Positions 51,333 through 60,708 of a DNA stretch of 64,000 nucleotides are shown one piece after another. The stretch comes from Pseudoalteromonas sp. T1lg88 (lineage in GTDB: Bacteria; Pseudomonadota; Gammaproteobacteria; Enterobacterales; Alteromonadaceae): positions 186,001-250,000 of the forward strand of contig NZ_PQCF01000007.1 of NCBI RefSeq assembly GCF_002964765.1, written 5' to 3'. How positions within the stretch are numbered: position 1 is the first letter of the stretch; each line of letters starts with the position of its first letter. The translations under genes and the position numbers were made by a program. The notes below the pieces were generated by a model. That model was not told the DNA's origin. It saw only the letters and a list, made by a program, of their open reading frames with translations, and searched no databases.

Positions 51333-53855
51333 ATGACTTTTACAACCAATAAGTTGGCTTTAAGCCTGGCTATCGCATCGGCATTGGGCAGTGCGCCAAG
51401 CCTTGCTGCTACGGCGCCAAACGGCAATGTGGCAGAGCAGGATATGGAAGTGATTGCCGTGACTGGTACTCGCCGCAGCCTACGTAGCCTGGGCGAGAGT
51501 ACAGTGCCTGTGGATGTGATCACCAGTAATGATATGACCAGCACGGGTCAGTTGGAGATCAGTCAGGTTTTGGCCACTCAGGTGCCGAGTTTTAACTACC
51601 CCAGTGCCACCTTATCCGATGGTACAGATCATGCCCGCCCCGCTGTATTACGTGGTTTGGCACCGGATCATACCCTAGTCCTGGTCAATGGTAAGCGTCG
51701 TCATGCCGGCGCCTTATTAAGTCTGGGCGGTGTTGTAGGCCGTGGCTCGACTGCGGTGGATTTGAATATGATCCCAGTTGCCGCCATTAAGCGTGTTGAA
51801 GTGTTACGCGACGGCGCCGCCGCTCAATATGGCTCGGATGCCATAGCCGGGGTGATCAATATAGTGCTGAAGGACGCCGATGAAGGCGGCAGCATCAGCG
51901 CTACCTACGGTGAATATGATACGCAAATGGCTGGTGTGCCGCAGCTTGAAAGTGCCTACGCCGATAATAATGGCAACCTAGCCTTTGCAACCGGCGACGA
52001 CCGCCGCATTAACGATGGCACCAATCGCACCTTTAGTGCCAACACCGGCTTGGCCTTAGGGGATGATGGCTTTGTGAATATCGCCTTAGAATACCGCGAC
52101 CATGAGCCGACCCTGCGCTCTGGTTTCGATCCCCGCGAGCAGTATGCCCGTCTTGAGGATGGCAGTCTGGACCCGCGTGAATTTACCATAGACAGATATA
52201 ACCACCGCTTCGGCAAGGCAGCGCTTGAAGATGTCGCCTTGTTTATCAATAGCGGCTATGAGTTAGACCAGGGCTACAGCTTATATGCCTTTGGCAGCTA
52301 CTCGGAGCGTGAGGGGAACTCGGGCGGATTTTATCGCCGCGCCAAGGATAACCGCAATGTGACTGAGCTTTACCCCGATGGTTTCTTGCCACAAATCGAT
52401 ACCCAAGTGAAAGACTATGCCCTGGCCCTTGGACTGGAAGGGGAAAGCGGCGACTGGAGCTGGGATATCAGCAGCAACTATGGTCGCAACGACTTTGCCT
52501 TCGGCGTCAGCAATAGCCTTAATACCTCGCTGGGTATTAATAGCCCGCGTGAGTTCGATAACGGCGCCCTGGTGTATGACCAATGGTTGGTTAACGCCGA
52601 TGCCAGCACCGTGCTTGATTTGGGTCTAAATGATGATGTGTTTTTCACTATCGGTGCCGAGTACCGTCGTGAAGGCTATAAAATCGAGCAAGGCGAAGAG
52701 GCCTCTTACATTACCGCTGTTGACAGCAATGGTGCTCCATTGGGAGCCGGTGGTGCTCAGGTTCTGCCTGGTTTTAGCCCTGCCAGCGTGACCGATGAAA
52801 GCCGCTACAATATGGCCTTGTTTGCGGAATTCGATACCTATCTAAGCGATGATTGGAATATGGTTTTGGCCGGTCGTTTGGAAGATTACAGCGACTTTGG
52901 CAGCACCTTTACCGCGAAACTGGCAAGCCGTTATAGCGTTAGCGACAACCTGAGCCTGCGCGGCGCCATCAGCAGCGGTTTCCGTGCGCCGTCTTTGGCA
53001 CAAAGCTCATATCGCCAGATCTCAACCGTGCTGGAGAATAACAAGCCGTTTGAAATAGGTTTGTTCCCAGCAGATACCGTCGCGGCACAAGCTCTGGGCG
53101 CTGAGCCTTTGGAAGCTGAAGAGTCGGTCAATATCACAGCTGGTTTTATCTATAACCGTGGTGCCTTTAGCCTGACCCTGGATGCTTATCGTATCGATAT
53201 CGACGATCGCATCGTGCTTTCGGAAAACCTCGAAGGCGACGAAGTGGCTGCTATCCTAGCGGCCGCAGGCGAAGCCAATGTTGAAAGTGTGCGCTATTTC
53301 ACCAATGCCATAGACTCGCGCACCCAGGGCGTGGATATAGTCGCTACTTATCAGCTTGATTTGGCAAGCTGGGGCGATATGCGTTTAAGCGCGGCGGCGA
53401 ACTTTAACGACACCGAAATCACATCCGTTAAAGACAATCCGCAAGAGCTGGACTCACTGGGCGAGAGCTATCAGCTGTTTGCCCGCCGTGAAATCGGCCG
53501 CTTTGAAGAGGGCACCCCGGACAGCAAATTAAACCTGGCAGCGATTTGGAACCTGGGCCAGTGGCAAACCACTTTACGCCTCACTCGCTACGGTGAGGTG
53601 GCGGATATTTCCTCACAGCCGGAGCGTGACGAATATCTGGATGCGAAATGGCTGACCGACCTGGAAGTGGCTTATCACCCTGATGCCAATTGGAAGCTGG
53701 CTTTAGGCGCCAATAACCTGTTCGACCAATATCCGCAGGCCACTGTGGATAATGTCGGCCAGTCTGATTTTAATCAGATCTTCCCGTATACGCCTTTTGC
53801 CCCGTACAGCCTGGATGGGCGCTTTATCTACGGTAATATCACCTACCGTTTTTAA
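51333..53855 (+). CDS. TonB-dependent outer-membrane receptor
   Basis: 840 residues from ATG 51333, which has GAGGGG six bases upstream. A signal peptide of about 26 residues (LALSLAIASALGSAPSLAA) precedes a TonB box-like MEVIAVTGTRR. The plug has PVDVITSNDMTSTGQLEI, VLRGLAPDHTLVLVNGKRRH in part, and KRVEVLRDGAAAQYGSDAIAGVINIVLK in part, the last being the best known plug motif. The barrel ends in YGNITYRF with a terminal phenylalanine. Ligand unknown; the general form is that of large Alteromonadales receptors for oligosaccharides or metal chelates. It has its own terminator. Confidence 0.93.
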   Translation: MTFTTNKLALSLAIASALGSAPSLAATAPNGNVAEQDMEVIAVTGTRRSLRSLGESTVPVDVITSNDMTSTGQLEISQVLATQVPSFNYPSATLSDGTDHARPAVLRGLAPDHTLVLVNGKRRHAGALLSLGGVVGRGSTAVDLNMIPVAAIKRVEVLRDGAAAQYGSDAIAGVINIVLKDADEGGSISATYGEYDTQMAGVPQLESAYADNNGNLAFATGDDRRINDGTNRTFSANTGLALGDDGFVNIALEYRDHEPTLRSGFDPREQYARLEDGSLDPREFTIDRYNHRFGKAALEDVALFINSGYELDQGYSLYAFGSYSEREGNSGGFYRRAKDNRNVTELYPDGFLPQIDTQVKDYALALGLEGESGDWSWDISSNYGRNDFAFGVSNSLNTSLGINSPREFDNGALVYDQWLVNADASTVLDLGLNDDVFFTIGAEYRREGYKIEQGEEASYITAVDSNGAPLGAGGAQVLPGFSPASVTDESRYNMALFAEFDTYLSDDWNMVLAGRLEDYSDFGSTFTAKLASRYSVSDNLSLRGAISSGFRAPSLAQSSYRQISTVLENNKPFEIGLFPADTVAAQALGAEPLEAEESVNITAGFIYNRGAFSLTLDAYRIDIDDRIVLSENLEGDEVAAILAAAGEANVESVRYFTNAIDSRTQGVDIVATYQLDLASWGDMRLSAAANFNDTEITSVKDNPQELDSLGESYQLFARREIGRFEEGTPDSKLNLAAIWNLGQWQTTLRLTRYGEVADISSQPERDEYLDAKWLTDLEVAYHPDANWKLALGANNLFDQYPQATVDNVGQSDFNQIFPYTPFAPYSLDGRFIYGNITYRF

Positions 53856-53875
53856 TAAACGAACAGCAATATTCT

Positions 53876-53899
53876 GGGGCTCAATGAGCCCCTTTTTCT
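53876..53899 (+). terminator. Terminator after the 51333-53855 receptor gene
   Basis: GGGGCTC-AAT-GAGCCCC stem-loop followed by a T5 run, 20 bases after the stop. Confidence 0.88.
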
Positions 53900-53983
53900 T
53901 GTCGCCGCCAAGGTCGGGCTGTCAAAAGCAGGGGGGTTAGGCTATATAGAGATGAGTTATTTGATTAATGGGAGGGGAAGGCT

Positions 53984-54196
53984 TTGAGCTATACGCCTAT
54001 TTCCTGCGAGCAGCATGACCTGATCGAGATTTTTTGCATGCGTCATAATAAGGTGGCGGTAACTTTGCACAGCGGTGAGCAGTTTTGTGCTCAGGCCGAA
54101 GACGTAGGAATCATCAGCGGCCAGGGCGAGTGGCTGCACTTTAGCAACCACGAAAGTGTGCGTCTTGATCAGATCAAAGCCATTTCTTTAGCTTAA
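53984..54196 (+). CDS. rof: Rof (YaeO)-like Rho-binding antiterminator
   Basis: 70 residues. YTPISCEQHDLIEIFCMRHNKV followed by EWLHFSNHESVRLDQIKAI, in part, fits the Rof/YaeO fold: a small beta-barrel that binds Rho and inhibits termination. The start is TTG at 53984, with a strong GGAGGGG about ten bases upstream; no ATG fits. The 3' end overlaps convergent zntB by 23 bases. Name by remembered family pattern; moderate to good. Confidence 0.8.
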   Translation: MSYTPISCEQHDLIEIFCMRHNKVAVTLHSGEQFCAQAEDVGIISGQGEWLHFSNHESVRLDQIKAISLA

Positions 54197-55142
54197 AATA
54201 AACGGCAATCAAGGCGGTCAGGGCGACCAGAGCAATGACGAAAATGGCAAAAGCCGCATCGGACTCTGTACCCGGTATGCCGCCGATATTGACCCCCAGC
54301 AGGCCGGTCAAAAAGCCCAAGGGCAAGAACAGCGCCGCCACCACTGACATCACATACATGCGCTTATTTAACTGATCGGAAACCAAACTGGAAACCTCTT
54401 GTTGAATAATTTGTGCGCGCTCAATATTCATATCCAGCTCTTCTAAATAGCGCACCAGATGGTTAATAGTTTCGCTGAGGCGCGAGCAATCCTCGTCTTG
54501 GAGCCAGCTTGGCTGCTGCGTTAGCAGGGCGCGCAGGGCGTCTTTTTGCGGGCGGATATAGCGCTTTAAGCCTATGGTCTGTCTGCGCACCTGGGAGAGT
54601 GCATTATGATCATGGGGCTTGTTGCTGCCATCTACCTGCTCCTCAAACTGGTCGAGCTTGTCTTCAAGTTCGTCGATAACGTCCTGCATCCGTGAAGTCA
54701 GATTTTCGCTCAGTTGGCAAATAAGCGAAGAGGCGTCCTTGGGTCCCTGGCCGGCACGCAACGAATCCGCCAGGGCGCTGACCGAAAGCAGGCGACGGTG
54801 GCGGGTGGAGACAATCACCTGCTCGCTGACATAAAGGCGAATAGACACCATATCGTCCGGAGTTTGTGCCGGGTTCAGGTTAACGCCGCGCAAAAACATC
54901 AGGGTACCCTGGTCGTCGGCTACCATGCGCGGGCGGGTTTCATCGGCCAGTAATGATTGATAGGCAAAATCACTTAAATTAATGCAGTTAAGGTAGTCTT
55001 TGGCTTCATCAAAGCAATAGTCGAGATGCAGCCACAGTAATCCGTCGCTACGTTGCCAGGCGCTGACTTGGTCTATATTGGTCAGTTCTTTGCTAACGCC
55101 GCCTTGGCCGTCGAGTACTAAGGCATGGATTAATGCACTCAT
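54174..55142 (-). CDS. zntB: Zinc transporter ZntB (CorA superfamily)
   Basis: 322 residues. A soluble N-terminal domain, a long stalk helix with coiled-coil character (DVIDELEDKLDQFEEQVDG), and two C-terminal membrane helices. The pore signature GVNIGGIPGT precedes the last helix; CorA has GMN followed by a different loop, and ZntB has GVN-GG-PG. ZntB moves zinc with proton coupling; early reports called it an efflux protein. The ending FKLKKWL is basic. The start at ATG 55142 fits the family. Confidence 0.9.
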   Translation of the reverse strand: MSALIHALVLDGQGGVSKELTNIDQVSAWQRSDGLLWLHLDYCFDEAKDYLNCINLSDFAYQSLLADETRPRMVADDQGTLMFLRGVNLNPAQTPDDMVSIRLYVSEQVIVSTRHRRLLSVSALADSLRAGQGPKDASSLICQLSENLTSRMQDVIDELEDKLDQFEEQVDGSNKPHDHNALSQVRRQTIGLKRYIRPQKDALRALLTQQPSWLQDEDCSRLSETINHLVRYLEELDMNIERAQIIQQEVSSLVSDQLNKRMYVMSVVAALFLPLGFLTGLLGVNIGGIPGTESDAAFAIFVIALVALTALIAVYFKLKKWL

Positions 55143-55322
55143 GGGGAAATTCGCTTTTTGTTGTTGCTATTTTCTTCTATCCTTGACTACAAGTTTATAT
55201 AGGTCAATCAATTATATTAATCGACGCGAGTAAATAATTTCACTGTCAATTGAAGTGAATTACCGTATAAAGCGGATCTTTAACAACTTGCTCCTAGTCG
55301 GAGCACTGAACCGGTAGCCATT

Positions 55323-55751
55323 ATGGAAAACAGAATATTAGTAGGTTGGCGCGAGTGGGTTGCGTTGCCCGAGTTAGGGATCGAACAGATCAAAGCTAAA
55401 GTAGATACCGGTGCTCGCACCTCTTGTATTCACGCATTTAAGGTTGAACCTTATATGCAGGATGGCGAAAAGTGGGTGCGTTTTTGGGTGCATCCCAATC
55501 AAGAGGATGTCGAAACCGAAATTCAGTGCCAAGCTAAAGTAAAGGATGAGCGTACCGTCACCGATTCTGGCGGCCATAGCGAAATGCGTTATGTGATTGA
55601 AACTTTATTGAGTATTGATGGCCAACAATGGCCTATGGAAGCAACACTGACCAACCGCGACACCATGAAGTTTCGTATGTTGCTAGGGCGCACCGCCATG
55701 GTGGGCCGCATTGTGGTTGACCCAGAGCTCTCACACCAAACAAAGTTATAA
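55323..55751 (+). CDS. RimK-associated retropepsin-like/ATP-dependent zinc protease-family protein
   Basis: 142 residues. [32 protein letters not shown], in part, contains the DTGARTS motif of a pepsin/retropepsin-like fold (often annotated ATP-dependent zinc protease, PF05618). RMLLGRTAM and IVVDPELS in the C-terminal half are typical. It is followed 8 bases later by rimK, an arrangement conserved in marine gammaproteobacteria as I recall. It may process or recognise the glutamate tail of the RimK target; that is inference. Confidence 0.85.
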   Translation: MENRILVGWREWVALPELGIEQIKAKVDTGARTSCIHAFKVEPYMQDGEKWVRFWVHPNQEDVETEIQCQAKVKDERTVTDSGGHSEMRYVIETLLSIDGQQWPMEATLTNRDTMKFRMLLGRTAMVGRIVVDPELSHQTKL

Positions 55752-55759
55752 GGATAACT

Positions 55760-56665
55760 ATGAAAATTGGTATTTTATCGCGCAACAAAAACCTCTACTC
55801 CACTCGCCGCCTTATTGAAGCGGCTGAAAAGCGTGGTCATGAGGTGCAAGTGTTGGATGCGCTGCGTTGTTATATGAACATCAATTCACAGGAGCCGGAA
55901 ATTCACTTCAAGGGTGAAAAACTTGAAGGTTTTAACGCCATTATTCCGCGTATCGGCGCCTCGGTAACCTTTTATGGTTGCTCGGTATTACGCCAGTTTG
56001 AAATGATGGGCGTGTATCCGGTTAATGAATCGGTCGCCATTTCTCGCTCGCGCGATAAGCTGCGCTCTTTGCAATTATTGTCGCGCAAAGGGATCGGTAT
56101 GCCGGTAACCGGGTTTGCATCAAAACCCGATGACGTAAAAGACTTATTGGAAATGGTTGGCGGCGCACCCGTGGTGATCAAGCTGCTTGAAGGCACCCAG
56201 GGTATTGGCGTGGTACTTGCGGAAACGCGCAAGGCGGCGGAAAGCGTAATTGAGGCCTTTATGGGTCTTAAAGCCAACATCATGGTACAGGAATACATTA
56301 AAGAAGCCGGCGGCGCAGATATTCGTTGTTTCGTTATTGGCGATCGCGTTATTGCGGCGATGAAGCGTCAGGCCCAAGAGGGTGAATTCCGCTCTAACCT
56401 GCACCGCGGCGGCAGTGCCAGCCTGGTTCGCATTACTCCGGAAGAGCGTAAAACCGCGGTGGCGGCGGCCAAGGCCATGGGCTTGAATGTGGCCGGTGTT
56501 GACCTGCTACGCTCGGAGCGCGGCCCCTTGGTGATGGAAGTAAACTCTTCACCTGGCTTAGAAGGTATTGAAGTGGCGACAGGTAAAGACATTGCCAGCA
56601 TGATCATTCAATTTATTGAAAAGAACGCGAAAGCAAAGAGGACTAGAACCCGTGGCAAGGGCTAA
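55760..56665 (+). CDS. rimK: Ribosomal protein S6 glutamate ligase RimK
   Basis: 301 residues, ATP-grasp family. [22 protein letters not shown] starts the protein; [17 protein letters not shown] is the ATP-grasp strand and [26 protein letters not shown] the metal-binding end, both in part. RimK adds glutamate residues to the C-terminus of ribosomal protein S6. It lies second in a three-gene operon with a retropepsin-like protein and an AspA/AstE-like hydrolase; the 3' end overlaps the next gene by 14 bases. Confidence 0.94.
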   Translation: MKIGILSRNKNLYSTRRLIEAAEKRGHEVQVLDALRCYMNINSQEPEIHFKGEKLEGFNAIIPRIGASVTFYGCSVLRQFEMMGVYPVNESVAISRSRDKLRSLQLLSRKGIGMPVTGFASKPDDVKDLLEMVGGAPVVIKLLEGTQGIGVVLAETRKAAESVIEAFMGLKANIMVQEYIKEAGGADIRCFVIGDRVIAAMKRQAQEGEFRSNLHRGGSASLVRITPEERKTAVAAAKAMGLNVAGVDLLRSERGPLVMEVNSSPGLEGIEVATGKDIASMIIQFIEKNAKAKRTRTRGKG

Positions 56666-57710
56666 GAAAAATCCGCCATTTACTTTATTAGGGGAGCAGG
56701 TTGCTCCCGGAGAGCGCCGCGTCTTTGAACTCGAAGCGGCCAAGTTGTACACCCACTCACCCCTGACCATTAATTTAGAAGTGGTCAACGGCGTTGAGCC
56801 TGGGCCGACCTTGTTAATTTGTGCCGCCATTCATGGCGATGAGCTTAACGGGGTGGAAATAGTGCGGCAAACCCTGGCCAAGGTGGATGTCGCCAAGCTG
56901 CGTGGCACCTTGATTGCCGTGCCCGTAGTTAATGTGTTCGGCTTTATTCACAAGTCGCGCTATTTACCTGATCGTCGTGATTTAAACCGCAGTTTCCCCG
57001 GCTCGATTCGTGGCTCTGTGGCCGGGCGCATGGCCAACACCTTTTTTAACGAGGTGGCTGTGCACTGCAGTCATATTATTGATTTGCACACAGGTGCTCT
57101 GCACCGCACTAATTTACCGCAAATTCGTGCCGACTTGAGCAATGATGAAACCGCTAAAATAGCCAATGCTTTTGGTACTCCGGCGGTGATCAATGCCTCC
57201 TTGCGCAACGGTTCACTGCGCTCCGAAGCGGCGGCCCGTGGTATTCCAGTGATCACCTATGAAGCCGGTGAGGCGCTGCGCTTTGACCCTATTGCTATTG
57301 CCGCTGGCGTGCAAGGGGTGGAAAACGTCATGCGTAAGCTGCGTATGATGCGCGGCAAGCGGGTACGTAAACAGGCGGAGCCTGTGATTGCCTCGGCCAC
57401 CAGTTGGATCCGTGCCGAAACCGACGGCATTATTCGTGCTCAGGTATCGCTCGGTGAGCGGGTGCGTCAGGGTCAGGTTTTGGCCTATATCAACAGCCCG
57501 CTTGGTGATACCGAGTGCGCTGTTGTTGCACCGCGCAGTGGTATTGTGATTGGTCAGCAAACCTTGCCGCTGGTCAATGAGGGCGATGCGGTATTCCATC
57601 TGGCTTATTTTGCCCATGCTAACGCCATTGTTGAGCAGCAATTGGAAACGTTTATCGATGAGATCAGCGATATGGAAGATGAGCTGAAAACAGCCGAGCT
57701 CAATAACTGA
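56652..57710 (+). CDS. Succinylglutamate desuccinylase/aspartoacylase-family protein
   Basis: 352 residues from GTG 56652 ([10 protein letters not shown]), with AGAGGA nine bases upstream; a TTG start at 56616 would add 12 residues inside rimK. M14-like zinc motifs: [11 protein letters not shown] (His and Glu ligands), DLNRSFPGS and DLHTGA (His ligand). A C-terminal biotinyl-lipoyl-like beta domain ([19 protein letters not shown]) follows. AstE and aspartoacylase cleave an acyl-amino acid; this family member next to rimK might remove glutamate or act on a related metabolite. Substrate unproven. Confidence 0.87.
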   Translation: MARAKKNPPFTLLGEQVAPGERRVFELEAAKLYTHSPLTINLEVVNGVEPGPTLLICAAIHGDELNGVEIVRQTLAKVDVAKLRGTLIAVPVVNVFGFIHKSRYLPDRRDLNRSFPGSIRGSVAGRMANTFFNEVAVHCSHIIDLHTGALHRTNLPQIRADLSNDETAKIANAFGTPAVINASLRNGSLRSEAAARGIPVITYEAGEALRFDPIAIAAGVQGVENVMRKLRMMRGKRVRKQAEPVIASATSWIRAETDGIIRAQVSLGERVRQGQVLAYINSPLGDTECAVVAPRSGIVIGQQTLPLVNEGDAVFHLAYFAHANAIVEQQLETFIDEISDMEDELKTAELNN

Positions 57711-57711
57711 T

Positions 57712-57742
57712 AAAAATAAGCGCCTTTAGGCGCTTATTTTTT
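57712..57742. terminator. Bidirectional terminator between the AspA-like and MscS genes
   Basis: AAAAATAAGCGCC pairs with GGCGCTTATTTTT around TTTA. Both flanks suit termination of the convergent genes; it touches the MscS stop codon. Confidence 0.88.
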
Positions 57743-58297
57743 TTATTTTTTCGGGCCAAGTATTTTGCGTATCGGCTTGGCTTTGAGTGGAGCCTTGTTG
57801 AGCACCATCACCGGACGGGTAACAAAGAGGTTGTTGGGGTAGAGCACCCTATGACCATCGACATGCTCAAGCACTACATTCATCAGCCCCATTTCAACAA
57901 TACGCCCCTCGACAAAATTGGCGCCATCGATCACCTTGACCCAGTAGCCGATGCGGTAGTCGTTTTGTGCAAACATCAATAAGAATGAGGTCAGGTTGGA
58001 AAGCAGTGACCAGCCGGCAAACAGGGCCACGCCAAGCATGGCAAACAGGCTTGAACCCAACACCAGCAGGCCGCGCAGTTCTATGCCCCAAAACACCAGT
58101 AGCACACAGCTCAGCACTATGGCCAGTAATACCTTAAGCAGCAATTGCGCCCGTTGTTTGCGGTGTGGGTCGACGCGCCCCTTAATGGCTCTATCGAATA
58201 TTTTTTGCTGTAAGCGCACCAGCAGAGGGAAGAGCAATAGCACTCCCAAGGTGATGATCCATTTATAGTTTTGGCTGACTAATTCCAGTAGCGACAC
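57743..58297 (-). CDS. Small MscS-family mechanosensitive channel
   Basis: 184 residues, short for the family. Three membrane helices: about 11-28, 50-72 and a pore helix region with GVALFAGWSLLSNLTSFLLM. The MscS beta domain follows (VIDGANFVEGRIVEMGLMNVVLEHVDG in part, VLYPNNLFVTRPVM). The C-terminal alpha/beta part of full MscS is missing and the protein ends in a basic tail (KPIRKILGPKK). It probably opens under low-osmotic shock in the inner membrane. Downstream of the Omp85-family gene on the same strand. Confidence 0.87.
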   Translation of the reverse strand: MSLLELVSQNYKWIITLGVLLLFPLLVRLQQKIFDRAIKGRVDPHRKQRAQLLLKVLLAIVLSCVLLVFWGIELRGLLVLGSSLFAMLGVALFAGWSLLSNLTSFLLMFAQNDYRIGYWVKVIDGANFVEGRIVEMGLMNVVLEHVDGHRVLYPNNLFVTRPVMVLNKAPLKAKPIRKILGPKK

Positions 58298-58370
58298 CGT
58301 TTTTTCCTACAAAATAAAGGAAGCATTAAAAGCAGCTATATAGCATGGAATATTGAAGCAACAAAGTGTG

Positions 58371-60032
58371 TTAGAAGGTTTTTTTCACACTCACCAGCCA
58401 CTGCAGCGGGTCGACATCGTCGCTGCGGTTGATGGGGCGGGCGACATCCAGGTGGATCACCGCGCCGGCATTAGCACGGCTCGGAGCCAGGCGTAAGCCG
58501 AAGCCAAAATTATGGCGAAAATGGGCGTTTTCCTGGTTGTCATGAAACCAGGCCTGACCGGCATCGTAAAAGAGGGCGCCACCAACGCTAAATAACTGCC
58601 AAAGGTTATATTGCCAGTAATAGCGCTTTTCAACACTAAAAAGGGCGCGCCGGTCACCGAGATCATAATGATGCGGATAGCCACGCAGGCCGGTTTCTCC
58701 GCCAAGGGCAAGTTGTTGATCCGCGGTCAGTCCTTCGGCGGCATCCACCTGCGCCTTCACATACCAGGACTGGGCATCGTCACTGTTAAAGAGGTATTCG
58801 GCCTGAGCGCCGAAGAAGAGGTTCTCGGCATCAAAATCTCGCTCGCGGATGGTGCCATCAAGGCCGAGCGACCAGCGCCATAAGCTTTGCTGGCTGATAT
58901 AGTGGCTGCGGCGCACATTGAGTTTAAGTACATAACGACTGGCATCGTCGCTGAAGGTGCTGGGCGAGTAGCCGAGTTGGGTATGGATCTGCCAACCCAG
59001 ATTCAAGTCTTCGGTGCGGCTTATGGTGTCGATATTATGCACCTTAACAAAGTCATCTTCGAACCAGCTAATGTCGATATAGGGGTAAGAAAGTGTGCGC
59101 TCCGTGGCGATGGGCACATAGGTTTGGGCAAGCTCGTAAAAGCGCTCTTTATGGTAACGGTAGCCAAAACGTATGCGCTGAGTCCAGTGCTCTGCCGGGC
59201 GTCGCGCGAGGCCAAAAAACACCTCGCTGCTACTGGTTTCCTGAGAAAATTCGCTGATCGTTTCGCCCTTGTCGTAGAGCTTTTCATCGCGTTTATTGCT
59301 GCCGTTGGCAAAGCCGTAGCTGTATGGAGTATCTAATGAATAGAAGGGATAACTCAGGGCCAGCCAATGGCGTTCGCCGTCGCTGTTATCGGCATATTCG
59401 AGGCGGCCCTGGTAACGGCTGCCGAAAATATTGGGGTCGGCATAGGTAAATTCGTAGCCGCTGCGTTCATCATCATTGGTGCGCACCAAAGACAGGCGTT
59501 TACCCCAGCCTAAAAAGTTGCTGTCGCGAAACCCAAAGGTGGAGCGGTTTTCGCCGCCGCTGCGGCTGAAGCTGATCTCCGGCAGCAGAGTCCAAAGCTC
59601 GCGGGTGGTGATCACCACATCCACATATTTTTCACAGCGTTCGGTAGCGCTGATCTGAGCGTCGTATAAATAGCCTTGTTGGCGCAGCAGACGCTCGGAT
59701 TCACGCAATAATTCGGGAGTATAGAGGTCGCCTTCACTGAACAGCAGAATGTTTTTCAACACCTGCGGCTCGGTCATAATGTGCATCTTGTTGGCTAGGT
59801 GAAACAGCCAATTGTCTTCGCTTGGCAGTTTGGTATCGAAAATATTGTTTTGGATAAAGCGAATGCTGCCGATTTGGCGTTTGCCATCGGCATCGGGTAA
59901 TGGCTGTTTATCTGCAAGTTGTCGCGATAGCAATTGCTCTGAATCGGGTGCTAGATGTTCACTTTTACACTGTGCCAGAGCCTGTCCTTGCGCCGCCACT
60001 AAGATCCCTAAAATCACCGCCAGCCGTTTCAT
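58371..60032 (-). CDS. Omp85 (BamA/TamA)-family outer-membrane protein
   Basis: 553 residues. A signal peptide (ILGILVAAQGQALA) is followed by one or two POTRA-like domains (GSIRFIQNNIFDTKLPSEDN, YTPELLRESERLLRQQGYL in part; about residues 45-145) and a 16-strand Omp85 barrel. The conserved lid-lock motif is GGETGLRGYPHHY, equivalent to VRGF/Y, and the last strand ends PLQWLVSVKKTF with terminal Phe. Shorter than BamA (about 800) and TamA (about 580), closest in length to TamA or to FhaC-like lipid/protein transporters. No TamB gene is next to it. Function unknown. Confidence 0.85.
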   Translation of the reverse strand: MKRLAVILGILVAAQGQALAQCKSEHLAPDSEQLLSRQLADKQPLPDADGKRQIGSIRFIQNNIFDTKLPSEDNWLFHLANKMHIMTEPQVLKNILLFSEGDLYTPELLRESERLLRQQGYLYDAQISATERCEKYVDVVITTRELWTLLPEISFSRSGGENRSTFGFRDSNFLGWGKRLSLVRTNDDERSGYEFTYADPNIFGSRYQGRLEYADNSDGERHWLALSYPFYSLDTPYSYGFANGSNKRDEKLYDKGETISEFSQETSSSEVFFGLARRPAEHWTQRIRFGYRYHKERFYELAQTYVPIATERTLSYPYIDISWFEDDFVKVHNIDTISRTEDLNLGWQIHTQLGYSPSTFSDDASRYVLKLNVRRSHYISQQSLWRWSLGLDGTIRERDFDAENLFFGAQAEYLFNSDDAQSWYVKAQVDAAEGLTADQQLALGGETGLRGYPHHYDLGDRRALFSVEKRYYWQYNLWQLFSVGGALFYDAGQAWFHDNQENAHFRHNFGFGLRLAPSRANAGAVIHLDVARPINRSDDVDPLQWLVSVKKTF

Positions 60033-60083
60033 CTAACTCACTATTTTTTTAGCTTCCGTCATTTCAGTCTACTGCACAAAGCG

Positions 60084-60374
60084 TTAACTTGCGCTCAAAT
60101 AATCCGTTAAATTTTCCAGAAGTAGCTCGGACTGTGCGCCACTGGCAGCGATCCACAGATTATCGCCATAATACTCAAAGTGCAGCTCAAAAGGGCAATT
60201 GCGGTAATGAAAGCGCAGCATATGGCGGTCGGCGCCCTTGGAAAATTCGCCGATGCTAATTTCATCCTGATGCAGAAAAATATGGCCCCAAAAGTCGAAC
60301 TCATCCGCTTCTGGCATGATATCTGGATTAATGATGATTACCTGATGATCTCGGTCTAGACTTAGAGTGGTCAC
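60084..60374 (-). CDS. DUF3630-like small protein
   Basis: 96 residues. It starts with GTG at 60374 (MTTLSLDRDHQVIIIN). No signal peptide; WGHIFLHQDEISIGEFSKGADRHMLRFHYRNCPFELHFEYYG, in part, has many aromatic residues. I recall DUF3630 as a family of this size and type in Shewanella near recQ; the name is moderate. The gene is divergent from the cytochrome gene and the two starts are only about 14-20 bases apart, so their promoters must overlap each other's coding ends. Confidence 0.6.
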   Translation of the reverse strand: MTTLSLDRDHQVIIINPDIMPEADEFDFWGHIFLHQDEISIGEFSKGADRHMLRFHYRNCPFELHFEYYGDNLWIAASGAQSELLLENLTDYLSAS

Positions 60375-60393
60375 TTTTTTACTCTCTATGTAT

Positions 60394-60708
60394 ATGAAAT
60401 ATAGTTACTTCATCTTGATTTTATTGCTGGCTTTTGAAGTTAATGCCGAGCCTTTGGCGGCTCGCTGTCAGAGCTGTCACGGTCTTGATGGTATTGCCCG
60501 CAGTGCCGACACGCCGCATTTAAAAGGCCAACATGTTGCCTATTTGCGCCAGCAGTTACTCGATTACCGTGCGCGTAAGCGCCGTCATGCCCTGATGTCG
60601 GCCATTGCCGCATCCTTAACCGAGCAGCAAATTGATAAACTGGCCAGGTTTTATGGTCAGCCCTATGCTGACGGGGCTCAACAAGCGGATTATTCCGCCG
60701 ATAAGTAA
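60394..60708 (+). CDS. Small c-type cytochrome
   Basis: 104 residues from ATG 60394 (MKYSYFILILLLAFEVNA signal peptide); ATG 60388 is an equal alternative, and no ribosome site separates them. The haem motif is CQSCHG near residue 27. The axial methionine is probably in RHALMSAIAASL. It is a class I, cytochrome c553/c4-domain type periplasmic electron carrier. Its 3' end overlaps recQ by 19 bases on the opposite strand. Confidence 0.82.
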   Translation: MKYSYFILILLLAFEVNAEPLAARCQSCHGLDGIARSADTPHLKGQHVAYLRQQLLDYRARKRRHALMSAIAASLTEQQIDKLARFYGQPYADGAQQADYSADK

